NCBI GenBank assembly: GCA_964495785.1
Contig: CAZBXL010000010.1
Span: forward strand, 1 to 64,000
Direction: 5' to 3'
DNA: 64,000 nt
Source of the DNA: RFSX01 sp964495785
GTDB taxonomy: Bacteria > Bacteroidota > Bacteroidia > Chitinophagales > Saprospiraceae
Positions 1 to 9,471 of the stretch are shown here, piece by piece. Within the stretch, counting starts at the first letter, position 1. Every line of letters begins with the position of its first letter. The translations under genes and the position numbers were made by a program. The notes beneath the pieces are model-generated. The model did no database searches. It was not told the DNA's origin and saw only the letters and a program-made list of their open reading frames with translations.

Positions 1-1139
1 CTATGAAGAGAGTATCTAAGGATGGTGTCATCACAGTAGAAGAAGCTAAAGGAACAGAGACTTATGTAGAAGAAGTAATGGGAATGCAGTTTGACAGAGG
101 TTATCTATCTCCTTACTTCGTGACTAAGAGTGAGTCTATGATAACAGAGTATGACAACCCTCTTATACTTATCCACGATAAGAAAATATCAAACGTACAG
201 GATATCATTCCTATACTTGAAAAAGCATCACAAGCTGGTAAGCCACTACTTATCATCGCTGAAGATGTAGATTCTCAAGCATTAGGTGTATTAGTAGTTA
301 ACAGATTGAGAGGTGGACTAAAAGTTGTTGCAGTTAAGGCTCCAGGATTCGGAGACAGAAGAAAAGCAATGTTAGAGGATATAGCAATCCTTACAGGTGG
401 TACCGTAATCTCTGAAGAAAAAGGCTACAAATTAGATGCAGTTGAGCTTGCTCAATTAGGATCTTGTGACAAGATCACTGTAGATAAAGACAATACAACT
501 ATCGTAAATGGTGGTGGTGCTAAGAAGTCAGTAACAGGCAGAATTAATCAGATCAAATCTCAGATTGAAGAAACAACGTCTGATTATGATAGAGAAAAAT
601 TACAAGAAAGATTAGCTAAGCTATCAGGTGGTGTTGCAGTACTTTACGTAGGAGCGACTACTGAAGTAGAAATGAAAGAGAAGAAAGACAGAGTAGATGA
701 TGCACTTCACGCTACCAGAGCTGCTGTAGAAGAAGGTATCGTTGCTGGTGGTGGTGTAGCACTTGTAAGAACTATGAAAGGCTTAGACAAAGTAGAAGGA
801 CTTAACGAAGATGAGAATATGGGAATCAAAATCGTCAAAAAAGCGCTTGAGGCACCTCTAAGAGGTATCGCTGAGAATGCTGGAGTTGATGGTTCTGTAA
901 TCTTACAAGAAGTCGTTAAGGGCAAAGGAAGTTTTGGATACAATGCTCGTACTGACAAGTTCGAAGATCTTAAGAAAGCTGGTGTTATCGATCCTACTAA
1001 AGTAACGAGAGTAGCTATAGAAAATGCAGGCTCTATCGCTGGTATGATCTTAACAACAGAATGTGTAATCAATGACATGAAAGAAGATAATCCTGCTCCT
1101 ATGATGCCTCCAGGTGGTGGTATGGGCGGAATGATGTAA
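1..1139 (+). CDS. groEL: Chaperonin GroEL (60 kDa), 3' part
   Basis: This is the C-terminal 378 residues of the cytosolic ATP-driven folding chamber that works with GroES. The reading frame is already open at base 1, and the first visible ATG is internal: the visible part aligns from about residue 165 of a usual ~545-residue GroEL. Visible landmarks are the apical-domain stretch GMQFDRGYLSPYF near the start, APGFGDRRKAML, DYDREKLQERLAKLSGG, the intermediate-domain segment DALHATRAAVEEGIVAGGG, and the flexible Gly/Met tail ending GGMGGMM. All are classic for the family and nothing looks degraded. groES is expected just upstream, outside the window. A strong hairpin terminator follows 24 bases after the stop. 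Identification is essentially certain; only the 5' end is missing. Confidence 0.98.
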   Translation, partial: MKRVSKDGVITVEEAKGTETYVEEVMGMQFDRGYLSPYFVTKSESMITEYDNPLILIHDKKISNVQDIIPILEKASQAGKPLLIIAEDVDSQALGVLVVNRLRGGLKVVAVKAPGFGDRRKAMLEDIAILTGGTVISEEKGYKLDAVELAQLGSCDKITVDKDNTTIVNGGGAKKSVTGRINQIKSQIEETTSDYDREKLQERLAKLSGGVAVLYVGATTEVEMKEKKDRVDDALHATRAAVEEGIVAGGGVALVRTMKGLDKVEGLNEDENMGIKIVKKALEAPLRGIAENAGVDGSVILQEVVKGKGSFGYNARTDKFEDLKKAGVIDPTKVTRVAIENAGSIAGMILTTECVINDMKEDNPAPMMPPGGGMGGMM

Positions 1140-1162
1140 TATCAATCTTTTTATAGATATAG

Positions 1163-1197
1163 AAAGGCTTCTGCAGAAATGTGGAAGCCTTTTTTTT
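1163..1197 (+). terminator. Rho-independent terminator after groEL
   Basis: A 9-bp perfect stem (AAAGGCTTC with GAAGCCTTT) around a 12-base loop is followed by a run of eight T. It lies between groEL and the convergent lipoprotein gene. Confidence 0.85.
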
Positions 1198-1287
1198 GTG
1201 GGGTATACATTTGGTTATTGTTGGCGTCCTCGCCTATAAGCGGCGAAGTTTGAAAAGGCTGATAAAAGTTCAATCATCAAAAAAAAA

Positions 1288-2322
1288 CTAATAATCTACA
1301 GCCATATAAATCATCAAACTATCAGAATCAGATTGGACGACCTCTTCTAAATGCAAATGAATACGATCTTTATCTATACCGCGAGCGACAAGAAATGAAG
1401 TTAGCTGATCAAGCAGATTATCTTGCTGAATATTGTCCATATTCTCAGTTGGGAAAAGATGGAAGTCAAAACTCTTATTTCGCTTTAGAGTGCCTGATAG
1501 GAAATCAATAATATAATCAGATTTGACTGTGTCTATCTTCTCCATGCTCTCGTCTACATGCAGATAATACACTGGCATAGGCTTATCAACATCACAATGG
1601 CGAAACAATAAATTATTATATACTCCATTAAGGGTATACCAGTTTTCATCTCCATTATCACAACTTTTCTTTACGATATCTAAATACCTAAGGTTCGTTT
1701 CCTTATCAGAATGGATAATTATAAGTGACGGAGACACTTGCTCAAATATTGTTGTCAATCCAATAAGCGACGGTGAAGGCCAGCCATTAATAGCTACGAT
1801 AGAATCCAACTTAACTAAATTAATAGAATCCACTTTTTCGATTTGATCATCAGTATGAGGTCTATTTCTAACATATTGATCCAACTTAGTCATAGCGAGA
1901 AGTTCATGTCTTAATTCTATGTCAACACTATTTAAGTATGCAAGATGATTCTCAGGATAACTTTCAACTAACTCACCATAGAAATCCTCGAATAAAACTT
2001 TATCAAAATATGTAGAATCAAACCCTATCCTAATTGCTTTTTGGAGATTTACTAATGCAGAATCTTTCATTCCTAATTTCGCATAACATTTGCCAATACC
2101 ATTATACTTAAATATCTCAAATACTTTTTTTGCTTTGACTTCATTGTATAAATCTATAGCTTCCTCATATGCTCCTTCGTCATATTTTTCGCTTGCAAAA
2201 TCTCTGTAACGTTGATTTGCTTTATAATTTCCGTAAGTATATGAATCTGCTTTTGAGGTTTTCTCACAAGAAAAAATAGAAAGCAAAATAATTATCAATA
2301 ATAAATATTTGGTATTTAGCAT
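1288..2322 (-). CDS. TPR-containing lipoprotein of unknown function
   Basis: This 344-residue protein begins with a lysine-containing, strongly hydrophobic leader and a lipobox (LSIFSC, Cys19), so it should be exported and lipid-anchored. Residues about 40-110 look like two tetratricopeptide units (YDEGAYEEAIDLYNEV, then YNGIGKCYAKLGMKDSALV), a fold used for protein-protein contacts. The remaining two thirds show no domain I recognise. The C-terminal part has a beta/alpha pattern that includes the segment LVARGIDKDRIHLHLEEV, faintly like the end of OmpA-type domains, but the key residues are not clear enough to call it. The gene stands alone, convergent with groEL. The role is unknown. Confidence 0.75.
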   Translation of the reverse strand: MLNTKYLLLIIILLSIFSCEKTSKADSYTYGNYKANQRYRDFASEKYDEGAYEEAIDLYNEVKAKKVFEIFKYNGIGKCYAKLGMKDSALVNLQKAIRIGFDSTYFDKVLFEDFYGELVESYPENHLAYLNSVDIELRHELLAMTKLDQYVRNRPHTDDQIEKVDSINLVKLDSIVAINGWPSPSLIGLTTIFEQVSPSLIIIHSDKETNLRYLDIVKKSCDNGDENWYTLNGVYNNLLFRHCDVDKPMPVYYLHVDESMEKIDTVKSDYIIDFLSGTLKRNKSFDFHLFPTENMDNIQQDNLLDQLTSFLVARGIDKDRIHLHLEEVVQSDSDSLMIYMAVDY

Positions 2323-2486
2323 TTCAAAATATTATTTATGTTTCAAACTAATGTGAAGAAACTCCAATATTAGGTAAGATATCTATTTCTTAGAAAAACT
2401 ATAGAGTATATATCTTCAAGTATACTAAAATCCGACTTACTTCAGCTCATAACATTACATAAACGGAGGTAACAAAATGACATTAT

Positions 2487-2570
2487 ACACATTATTGGAA
2501 TGAATGGTGTGATATTTTACACATTATTGGAACGAATAGTGTGATTTTTTACACATTATCGGAACGAATA
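2487..2570 (+). repeat. Three direct repeats with an exact 32-bp period upstream of the AAA/DUF4143 gene
   Basis: ACACATTA recurs at 2487, 2519 and 2551, each time followed by T(T/C)GGAA(C/T)GAATR. Copies 1 and 2 are nearly identical over all 32 bases; copy 3 is conserved over about 20 bases and runs directly into the -7 box at 2574. The spacing is about three helical turns, so all copies face the same side of the DNA, as expected for a multi-site operator or activator array. There are no spacers, so this is not a CRISPR. Confidence 0.85.
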
Positions 2571-2573
2571 TCT

Positions 2574-2581
2574 TAAATTTG
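2574..2581 (+). promoter_or_regulatory. Candidate Bacteroidetes -7 box (TAAATTTG)
   Basis: The sequence matches TAnnTTTG, 18 bases before the ATG at 2600. No TTTG/TTG -33 element is seen at the expected distance; that position is occupied by the third 32-bp repeat, suggesting regulator-dependent transcription. Confidence 0.5.
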
Positions 2582-2599
2582 GTGTATAGAATAATATAA

Positions 2600-3931
2600 A
2601 TGCACTTCAAAAGAGGGATATATAAGCAGTTAGAGGACTGGCAGTCAAAGCCTACCAGAAAACCATTATTAATAATGGGTGCAAGGCAAATAGGCAAGAC
2701 TACCCTACTGAAGGCATTTGGTAAAGACAGTTATGAAGACTTCCTATATGTCAATCTCGAAAAGCAGAAAGAAGTACATGATTTCTTCACTGGAAATAAG
2801 AATCCAAAGGAGATACTTAAAAAGCTTAATCTGATACATGGTGACAATATCGAAGCAGATAAGACACTCATTATATTAGACGAGATACAAGAATGTCGTG
2901 ATGCCCTTATATCATTGAAGTACTTTCAAGAAGAAGCTCCTGAGATACATATTATAGGAGCTGGGTCATTATTAGGACTCAGTATCGGCAATAATCGTTC
3001 GTTTCCTGTAGGTAAGGTGGAGTTCTTAGATATGTATCCACTGACATTCTCAGAGTTCTTATATGGAGCCGATGAGAAGTTATATAAGACATATCATCAC
3101 TTCTTAGAATCAGAGATGATAGAGCCTATACCTGACGCATTCTATAATCCATTACAAAATTTATTTAAAGAGTACATTCTGTTCGGTGGCATGCCGGAGG
3201 TTGCAGCCCAATATATACAGCATAGAGATATTTCAAAAGCCTTAATTATCCAAGACCAAATATTACGTGCTTATGAGTTAGATTTTGTCAAGCATGCAGA
3301 TAAGACGACATCTACCAAAATCCAACAGATATGGAATTCTCTACCTTCACAACTATCCAAGGAAAATAAAAAATTCATCTATAAAGTCATAAGATCTGGA
3401 GCAAGAGCACGAGAATATGAGTCAGCTGTCCAGTGGCTCATACAAGCTGGCTTATTGTATAAAGTGTCACATATACAGAAACCAAGTATTCCACTGAAAG
3501 CATATGAGGATATCACCGCTTTCAAGATGTACATGTTCGAGACAGGCCTATTGATAAGGTTAGCAGGATTAGATCCCACTACTTTTATTAATGGGGATCA
3601 ATTTTTCACACAATTCAAAGGATCTATCGCTGAGAATTTTGTCTGTCAATCACTTAAAAAAACATACAATAGAGCTCCTTATTACTGGACATCAGATGGT
3701 AAAGCTGAGATAGATTATATCATAGAGCAAACTGGAAAAGTAATTCCTGTAGAAGTAAAATCTGGAACAGAAACAAAAGCTAAAAGCCTCGCCGTATATA
3801 AGAAAAGGTATTTGCCGTCACTGAGGGTTCGTATATCAAATAAGAACTTAAAGATGACAGAAGACTTACTTAACATACCACTAATCTATGCCGAGCATGT
3901 AGACAAATTTATAATGAAAATATTGGTGTAG
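2600..3931 (+). CDS. AAA family ATPase with DUF4143 (nuclease-like) C-terminal domain
   Basis: This 443-residue protein has an N-terminal AAA_14 P-loop ATPase domain, with Walker A GARQIGKTT near residue 27 and Walker B LIILDEIQE near residue 93, followed by a segment typical of the family (GAGSLLGLS, then FPVGKVEFLDMYPLTFSEFL). The C-terminal third matches DUF4143. It ends in a restriction-endonuclease-like core: AENFVCQSL, an Asp in AEIDYII, and VIPVEVKSG, a PD-(D/E)xK arrangement. The family is widespread in Bacteroidota and other bacteria, often in many copies per genome, and its biological role is not established. The gene is monocistronic and preceded by three 32-bp repeats that abut its -7 box. 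It appears complete. DNA binding or cleavage is inferred from fold only. Confidence 0.85.
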   Translation: MHFKRGIYKQLEDWQSKPTRKPLLIMGARQIGKTTLLKAFGKDSYEDFLYVNLEKQKEVHDFFTGNKNPKEILKKLNLIHGDNIEADKTLIILDEIQECRDALISLKYFQEEAPEIHIIGAGSLLGLSIGNNRSFPVGKVEFLDMYPLTFSEFLYGADEKLYKTYHHFLESEMIEPIPDAFYNPLQNLFKEYILFGGMPEVAAQYIQHRDISKALIIQDQILRAYELDFVKHADKTTSTKIQQIWNSLPSQLSKENKKFIYKVIRSGARAREYESAVQWLIQAGLLYKVSHIQKPSIPLKAYEDITAFKMYMFETGLLIRLAGLDPTTFINGDQFFTQFKGSIAENFVCQSLKKTYNRAPYYWTSDGKAEIDYIIEQTGKVIPVEVKSGTETKAKSLAVYKKRYLPSLRVRISNKNLKMTEDLLNIPLIYAEHVDKFIMKILV

Positions 3932-3972
3932 TTTAATTCCTAAGATGCATAACGCCATCATTATTATACAGG

Positions 3973-5052
3973 CTACAAGTCAATAATAACCAATCGTCTC
4001 GATTTAATCCTTTTGCCATTAGGTGTATCTACTCCATAGATATATACACCTTTTTCTAAAGGTGGTAGGTCCACAAATTCCTCATGCTTTTGAGAGTTAA
4101 CATTTATACGTTTTGACCAGAGTTTCTTTCCTATTATATTATAAATACTGAGGGTATAGTATTTATACTCAGAGCCTTCGATTCTAATATTGACATTATC
4201 AAAAGTAGGATTAGGAAATACATAGATATCGTTCTTACTATGAGAACAATTAGGATAGTCACCAATACTCCGATCTAACTGAATAGAAAAAGTATTAAAA
4301 GGAATAGAATTTATTCTTGCTATTTCTACGACAGATTTTAACTCATAAAAACTATAATACTTTTCTTTCTTCTCAGAAAAGAGATCCTGCAAAAAACCTT
4401 TAGCCTCTAAATCAACCTTTTCCCACTTACCTTTTTTGATTTCAAGTTTGACCACCTTATAGTTTATATCATGGGCTATGACATTACCCATCATTTCAGT
4501 CATGAAAATGTCTTTATAAAAGTCGTTTCTTACAAACTTATTATCCCAATCTACGACTCCTGTGATTCTTATTTCTGTTATGCCTTGTTCTGTAGTCCAC
4601 TTCTTTAAATTCTGAGGAAGGTATTTACTTTTATAAGCCAAAAAAAACTCACTATTCCCTTGATGACGAAATTGCTTTGTTTTAATTTTCCTTATTAATG
4701 GAATAGGTATAAAAAACTGTATTGTCATATTTGGAATAGACAAGAATGGATCTATAGCCTTCCTACCTATTAGACTCAGTACACTATCTTTATAAGCATA
4801 GAATTCTGTATAGCCAGTCTGACTTACAAGCTCAAAGTCACCTTGAACCAAAGAACTTTCTTTTACCTCCAACTCATCTACACAAGGATAGAATTGTTTA
4901 TGGATATTAATATTGCTGAATAGATTCGTTGTGTCACCTAAAATAGATTCATATCTAAAATATCGATCTTCTACTTTGTACTCATTCTGTTGTGCCATAG
5001 CACTTGTCATGGTCATAATAAAGAAGACTAATATGTGATAAGATTTTATCAT
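3973..5052 (-). CDS. Secreted protein with T9SS type A sorting domain
   Basis: This 359-residue protein starts with a Sec signal peptide (cleavage likely after SAMA, before QQNEY). Its C-terminal ~80 residues are a T9SS type A sorting domain: VFPNPTFDNVNI, YTLSIYNIIGKKLWS, LEKGVYIYGV and a terminal KSRRLVII. In this family the tail directs passage through the outer-membrane T9SS pore and is then removed or used for anchoring. The central 250 residues, rich in Lys and aromatic residues, resemble no domain I can name. The gene lies 7 bases downstream of the ABC exporter and is co-directional, so the two may be co-transcribed, though a functional link is not implied. Confidence 0.8.
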   Translation of the reverse strand: MIKSYHILVFFIMTMTSAMAQQNEYKVEDRYFRYESILGDTTNLFSNINIHKQFYPCVDELEVKESSLVQGDFELVSQTGYTEFYAYKDSVLSLIGRKAIDPFLSIPNMTIQFFIPIPLIRKIKTKQFRHQGNSEFFLAYKSKYLPQNLKKWTTEQGITEIRITGVVDWDNKFVRNDFYKDIFMTEMMGNVIAHDINYKVVKLEIKKGKWEKVDLEAKGFLQDLFSEKKEKYYSFYELKSVVEIARINSIPFNTFSIQLDRSIGDYPNCSHSKNDIYVFPNPTFDNVNIRIEGSEYKYYTLSIYNIIGKKLWSKRINVNSQKHEEFVDLPPLEKGVYIYGVDTPNGKRIKSRRLVIIDL

Positions 5053-5059
5053 TGGACTG

Positions 5060-6865
5060 CTAAGATATAGATTGAAGTGTTACATATTCTGCGTAGACAC
5101 CATTTTCTGCAACTAACTTATCATGATCACCTGATTCTATAATTCTACCATTGTCCAGAACCAGTATTCTATCCATCATTCTGATAGTTGATATCCTATG
5201 AGCAATGACAATGGCAGTCCTCTCTTGTAAAGCATTATTGATAGCATCACTCACCTTTTTTTCTGATTCTGCATCAAGCGAAGAAGTGGGTTCATCAAAG
5301 ATCAATATTTTGGGATTCTGGACCAGTGCTCTTGCAATGGTAAGTCTTTGCTGCTCTCCTCCACTGATCAACTCTCCACTATCCCCTACTACAGAGTCTA
5401 ATTGATCTCTAAGTGTACTCACAAATGCCGATGCATGTGATTCTTTTAATGCATTCCATATGGCAGTATCCTCAATTCCACTTCTTCCTAATGTGATATT
5501 ATTTCTTATTGTATCGTTGTATAAAAATGCTTTTTGACTTACAATACCGATTAACTTGTACCAGTGACTTAACGCGATATCATTAATGCTGACACCATCT
5601 ACTAATATCTCACCCTGATCAGGTTTGAGATACCCTAATAATAACTTTGTAATCGTAGACTTTCCTGCACCAGATGGTCCAACAAGTGCTATTTTTTCAC
5701 CAGTCTTTATTTTAAAACTTAGCTTATCTAATATCTGCGTGTCGCCGTAAGAAAAACTGACTTTTTTAAATTCTATTTCTGAATTAAAGTCTATGTGACT
5801 ATGACCACTATTTCTTTCAGTAGTGACTACATCTGTAACAAGCACACTATCAATACGTTCTAATGCAGCAGCACCTTTTCTAACATTATAATATGCTGAA
5901 GAAAAAGACTTAGAGGGTTCTATAACATTATAAAAAGCAAAAATAAAAGCAAAGAAAGTCTCAGGCATCAGTTCATTGTTAAGAACCAAATGAGATCCAT
6001 ACCAGAGTAATACAACCACAACACTGACACCCATAAATTCTGACAAAGGGGAAGACATATCTTGTCTCCAAGATACTTTGTTTAATAGTTCGCGATACGC
6101 ATTATTTATAACTGAGAATTTCTCTTTCCAAAAAGAATCCGTCTGGTACACATTGATCATCATTGATCCATTTATTCCTTCATCTACTGCACTTGTAATC
6201 TCTGACATTCTCCCCTGCAAAGCAGTGGATTGCTTCTTAAGTGTCTTAGAAAGTGTCCCTATTACTATTGCCGTAAAGAGCATCAATACAAAAACAAATA
6301 AGGTTAACTTAGCATTGATCGTCAGCATCAATATGATGCTTCCAATGATCACAATTGGCGACTTAAATAATATCTCAATGAATCTTAATATACTCCACTC
6401 TACCTCTTGTACATCATTGGTAATACGTGTAATAAGATCACCCTTATTGTGTTCTTGGTTCTGTATGTAATTATAATTGATGTACTGATTATACAACTGA
6501 CTTCGAAGATCTCTGACGACGCTTGACCTCACTGGTACCATGAAGTACATCGCTAAGTATCTAAATATATTCTTCAATAAAAATGTAATGACAATTGCAA
6601 CACATACAAAGACAATTGCCTTATCAGTACCGTAGTCTTCAAGTATGCCTACAAAGTAATATTCTAACCATCCTATTAAATCCCATTTAGAATTAGGAAC
6701 GGTCACATTAACAGGAGTACGAGAAAAAAGAACTTGAAAAAATGGAATTATAAGCGGTATAGAAATGACTGTGAATAGAGCCATAAGGATATGGCAAACA
6801 ATACTGGAATATACCAGATGACTATAAGGCTTTATATAAGTTAGTAATCGTCGAATGTCCTTCAT
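5060..6865 (-). CDS. ABC exporter, fused permease and ATPase (MsbA/MDR type)
   Basis: This 601-residue half-transporter would act as a homodimer in the inner membrane. Residues about 1-320 are a six-helix ABC_membrane domain; residues about 350-601 are the nucleotide-binding domain. Walker A is GPSGAGKST, the Q-loop is IVSQKAFLYNDT, the signature is ISGGEQQRL, Walker B is ILIFDEPTSSLD and the switch His is in IVIAHRIST. All catalytic motifs are intact. In Bacteroidota this architecture is often annotated as MsbA-like and assigned to lipid A or lipid-linked export, but the substrate cannot be read from sequence. It is followed within 7 bases by the T9SS type A protein on the same strand and preceded by accC. 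Confidence 0.92.
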   Translation of the reverse strand: MKDIRRLLTYIKPYSHLVYSSIVCHILMALFTVISIPLIIPFFQVLFSRTPVNVTVPNSKWDLIGWLEYYFVGILEDYGTDKAIVFVCVAIVITFLLKNIFRYLAMYFMVPVRSSVVRDLRSQLYNQYINYNYIQNQEHNKGDLITRITNDVQEVEWSILRFIEILFKSPIVIIGSIILMLTINAKLTLFVFVLMLFTAIVIGTLSKTLKKQSTALQGRMSEITSAVDEGINGSMMINVYQTDSFWKEKFSVINNAYRELLNKVSWRQDMSSPLSEFMGVSVVVVLLWYGSHLVLNNELMPETFFAFIFAFYNVIEPSKSFSSAYYNVRKGAAALERIDSVLVTDVVTTERNSGHSHIDFNSEIEFKKVSFSYGDTQILDKLSFKIKTGEKIALVGPSGAGKSTITKLLLGYLKPDQGEILVDGVSINDIALSHWYKLIGIVSQKAFLYNDTIRNNITLGRSGIEDTAIWNALKESHASAFVSTLRDQLDSVVGDSGELISGGEQQRLTIARALVQNPKILIFDEPTSSLDAESEKKVSDAINNALQERTAIVIAHRISTIRMMDRILVLDNGRIIESGDHDKLVAENGVYAEYVTLQSIS

Positions 6866-6946
6866 GCAGCGGCATTATAGCCTAAACAATTAAAACGTAA
6901 TTTAAAAGGAACATATTTTAACACAGAAAACTGAAGTACCCTATAC

Positions 6947-8290
6947 TTAAATGGGCTTCATCTCAAACGTATCCATAAACTGTGTGGTCACACTACCCGC
7001 TTTAAACTCTTCATTTTGCATTAATTGCAGATGGAATGGGACAGTTGTCTTAATACCTTCTACTATAAATTCGCTGAGAGCCCTCTGCATCTTAAGAATA
7101 CATTCTTCTCTTGTGACTGCTGTACAAATTAATTTTGCGATCATAGAGTCATAATACGGAGGTACCGTATAGCCGGCAAATACATGTGTATCTACCCTGA
7201 CTCCATGTCCCTTAGGACTGTGAAATGAACTTATATGACCAGCATTAGGTCTGAAGTCGTGCATCGGATCTTCAGCATTGATTCTACATTCAATACTATG
7301 CATCATAGGATAGTAATTTTTTCCTTCGAGCTTTTCTCCTGCAGCAACTTTAATTTGTTCTTTTATGAGGTCTCTTCCTATGACTTCTTCCGTGACTGTA
7401 TGTTCTACTTGGATACGAGTATTCATCTCCATAAAGTAGAACTTTTTATATTTATCTACTAAGAACTCTACTGTACCTACACCTTCATAATTGATAGACT
7501 TTGCAGCTTTTATTGCCGCCTTACCCATCTTATCTCTTAGTTTCTTATCGAGAAATGGAGAAGGCGATTCTTCTACAAGCTTCTGGTGTCTTCTCTGTAT
7601 AGAACAATCTCTTTCTGATAGATGTATCACATTTCCATACTGATCACCGATGACTTGTATCTCTATGTGTCGAGGCTCTTCTATAAACTTCTCTAAGTAC
7701 ATCGTGGCATTACCAAAAGATGCTCCTGCTTCTTGTTGAGCTTTATTGAGTTGCTCTTCGAATTCTTCCTCAGAGTTAACGATTCTCATACCTTTACCAC
7801 CACCTCCTGCAGTAGCTTTGAGCATAATAGGATAGCCTACTTCAGCCGCTATCTTCAGACCTTCTTTTACGGTTTTGACCTCACCATCTGACCCTGGAAC
7901 GACAGGAACTTTAGCCTTGATCATAGTGTCTTTTGCTGTTATCTTATCTCCCATCGACTTGATCATCTTTGCCGTAGGACCAATAAACTTTATCCCATAT
8001 TCTTGACATACTTCAGCAAAATCTGCGTTCTCTGCTAAGAATCCATATCCAGGATGCACAGCGTCTGCATTGGTGATCTCTACAGCGGCCATAATCTTAC
8101 TCACACTGAGATAAGATTCACTGCTACTTGGTGGACCGATACAGACGGCTTCGTCTGCAAACCTAACATGCAAGCTTTCTTTATCTGCGGTAGAATACAC
8201 AGCCACCGTTCTGATGCCCATTTCTTTACATGTTCTTATGACACGTAAGGCTATTTCTCCTCTATTTGCTATAAGTATCTTCTTAAACAT
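6947..8290 (-). CDS. accC: Biotin carboxylase subunit of acetyl-CoA carboxylase
   Basis: AccC carboxylates biotin on AccB using ATP and bicarbonate, the first half of the malonyl-CoA reaction that begins fatty-acid synthesis. The 447-residue length is normal. Visible features: N-terminal biotin-carboxylase domain (KILIANRGEIALRVIR), ATP-grasp glycine loop (KATAGGGGKGMR, about residue 160), the stretch SERDCSIQRRHQK, the catalytic region FMEMNTRIQVEHTVTE, and a C-terminal domain ending FMDTFEM. It lies last in fabH-efp-accB-accC, 45 bases after accB. accA/accD or a carboxyltransferase are not in the window. Confidence 0.97.
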   Translation of the reverse strand: MFKKILIANRGEIALRVIRTCKEMGIRTVAVYSTADKESLHVRFADEAVCIGPPSSSESYLSVSKIMAAVEITNADAVHPGYGFLAENADFAEVCQEYGIKFIGPTAKMIKSMGDKITAKDTMIKAKVPVVPGSDGEVKTVKEGLKIAAEVGYPIMLKATAGGGGKGMRIVNSEEEFEEQLNKAQQEAGASFGNATMYLEKFIEEPRHIEIQVIGDQYGNVIHLSERDCSIQRRHQKLVEESPSPFLDKKLRDKMGKAAIKAAKSINYEGVGTVEFLVDKYKKFYFMEMNTRIQVEHTVTEEVIGRDLIKEQIKVAAGEKLEGKNYYPMMHSIECRINAEDPMHDFRPNAGHISSFHSPKGHGVRVDTHVFAGYTVPPYYDSMIAKLICTAVTREECILKMQRALSEFIVEGIKTTVPFHLQLMQNEEFKAGSVTTQFMDTFEMKPI

Positions 8291-8335
8291 TATTATTCAT
8301 TAAGGTTGGCAATTGAAAAAGGTAGAACTGGTTAT

Positions 8336-8839
8336 TTAACCATTAGGATCTACCAAGAATAAGACTTGATCGTATTCTACAGGACTTGCGTCATCAATTA
8401 ATACTTTGACGATCTTACCCGAGACTTCACTTTCTATTTCATTAAACAACTTCATCGCCTCGACTATACATACGACTGAGCCTTCACTTATCGTATCGCC
8501 TACTGATACGAATGCTGGCTTATCTGGACCTGAAGACCTATAGAATGTCCCTACTATAGGTGACTTAACTTCTAAAAGGTTCTGAGTAGATTCAGCTGGT
8601 GCAGCTGCAGGTGCAGGTGTTTCTGCTGCTGCCTTATTGGGCTCAGGGGAGGCAGGAGCAGCTGCTGCCACATTTTGAGGCATCATTACTGGTTGCATCA
8701 AAGATTTCTGTGGTGCCATGCCTTTAGAGTAATTCTTATTTCTAATAATTATCTCAAAGTCTCCCTCTTTAACTTTTATTTCATTGAGTTCTGAGTCTGA
8801 TACTAACTTAATTAGGTCTCGTATTTCTTTAAAATTCAT
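8336..8839 (-). CDS. accB: Biotin carboxyl carrier protein of acetyl-CoA carboxylase
   Basis: This 167-residue protein carries the swinging biotin arm between AccC and the carboxyltransferase. The N-terminal ~45 residues form the dimerisation part. A linker of about 40 residues rich in Ala, Pro and Glu follows, then the biotinyl domain with the biotinylation motif VEAMKLFNEIES (Lys is the acceptor) and the thumb segment RSSGPDKPAFVSVGD typical of acetyl-CoA carboxylase carriers. It sits between efp and accC on the same strand with short spacers (65 and 45 bases). This order is common in Bacteroidota and supports co-transcription. Confidence 0.97.
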   Translation of the reverse strand: MNFKEIRDLIKLVSDSELNEIKVKEGDFEIIIRNKNYSKGMAPQKSLMQPVMMPQNVAAAAPASPEPNKAAAETPAPAAAPAESTQNLLEVKSPIVGTFYRSSGPDKPAFVSVGDTISEGSVVCIVEAMKLFNEIESEVSGKIVKVLIDDASPVEYDQVLFLVDPNG

Positions 8840-8904
8840 TTTGTTAGTTAGTTTTTAAATACAGGAATTAATTGAAGGTAATAATATTATTTTTTACCTC
8901 AAGT

Positions 8905-9471
8905 TTAATCTTTTACACGCTCCATATAAGATCTGGTCTTCGTGTCTATTTTGATTTTATCGCCCTCATTGATAAATATTGGGACCTTGATTTCTGCACC
9001 TGTCTCTACAGTAGCAGGCTTTGAGGCATTGGTCGCCGTATCACCTTTGAGACCAGGCTCTGTGTAAGTAATTTCGAGTGTAAGATATTGTGGTAAATCG
9101 ATAGTCAGCGGACGCTCTTCTTGAGCATGAAATAAAATCTCAACCATCTCACCATCTTTGAGAAGATCTCCATTTTCGATCATTTTTCCTTCGATCATTA
9201 CTTGATCATAAGTTTCTGTATTCATAAAATGAAAGTCCTCAGCTTCCTTGTATAAGAATTGATATTTTCTTCTCTCAACTCTTACAACTTCAATTTTATG
9301 ACCCGAAGGAAATGTATTATCCAGTACTTTCCCGTTGGTAAGTGACTTAAGCTTTGTTCTTACGAAAGCTGGTCCTTTACCCGGTTTAACGTGAAGAAAT
9401 TCCACAACCTTGTATATATCATGATTATAGACCATACATAGTCCATTCTTTATGTCTGAAGTAGTTGCCAT
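8905..9471 (-). CDS. efp: Translation elongation factor P
   Basis: EF-P binds between the P and E sites and relieves ribosome stalling at polyproline stretches. It is 188 residues, the normal length, with an N-terminal KOW-like domain and two OB domains. The loop HVKPGKGPAFVRTKL carries the lysine that occupies the modification position in the Escherichia coli protein; no modifying enzyme (EpmA/B or EarP) is seen in the window. The C-terminal GDKIKIDTKTRSYMERV is typical. A TAATTTTG sequence on the minus strand at 9507-9514 could be a -7 box for efp-accB-accC, but no -33 element is visible, so I hold it only as a possibility. Confidence 0.97.
   Translation of the reverse strand: MATTSDIKNGLCMVYNHDIYKVVEFLHVKPGKGPAFVRTKLKSLTNGKVLDNTFPSGHKIEVVRVERRKYQFLYKEAEDFHFMNTETYDQVMIEGKMIENGDLLKDGEMVEILFHAQEERPLTIDLPQYLTLEITYTEPGLKGDTATNASKPATVETGAEIKVPIFINEGDKIKIDTKTRSYMERVKD

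Noticed and set aside
707..1078. Minus-strand open frame inside groEL
   Set aside because: Antisense shadow of a strongly conserved gene, with low-complexity composition.
2487..2570. CRISPR-like array
   Set aside because: The 32-base units follow each other without spacers and there are only three; they are direct tandem repeats beside a promoter.
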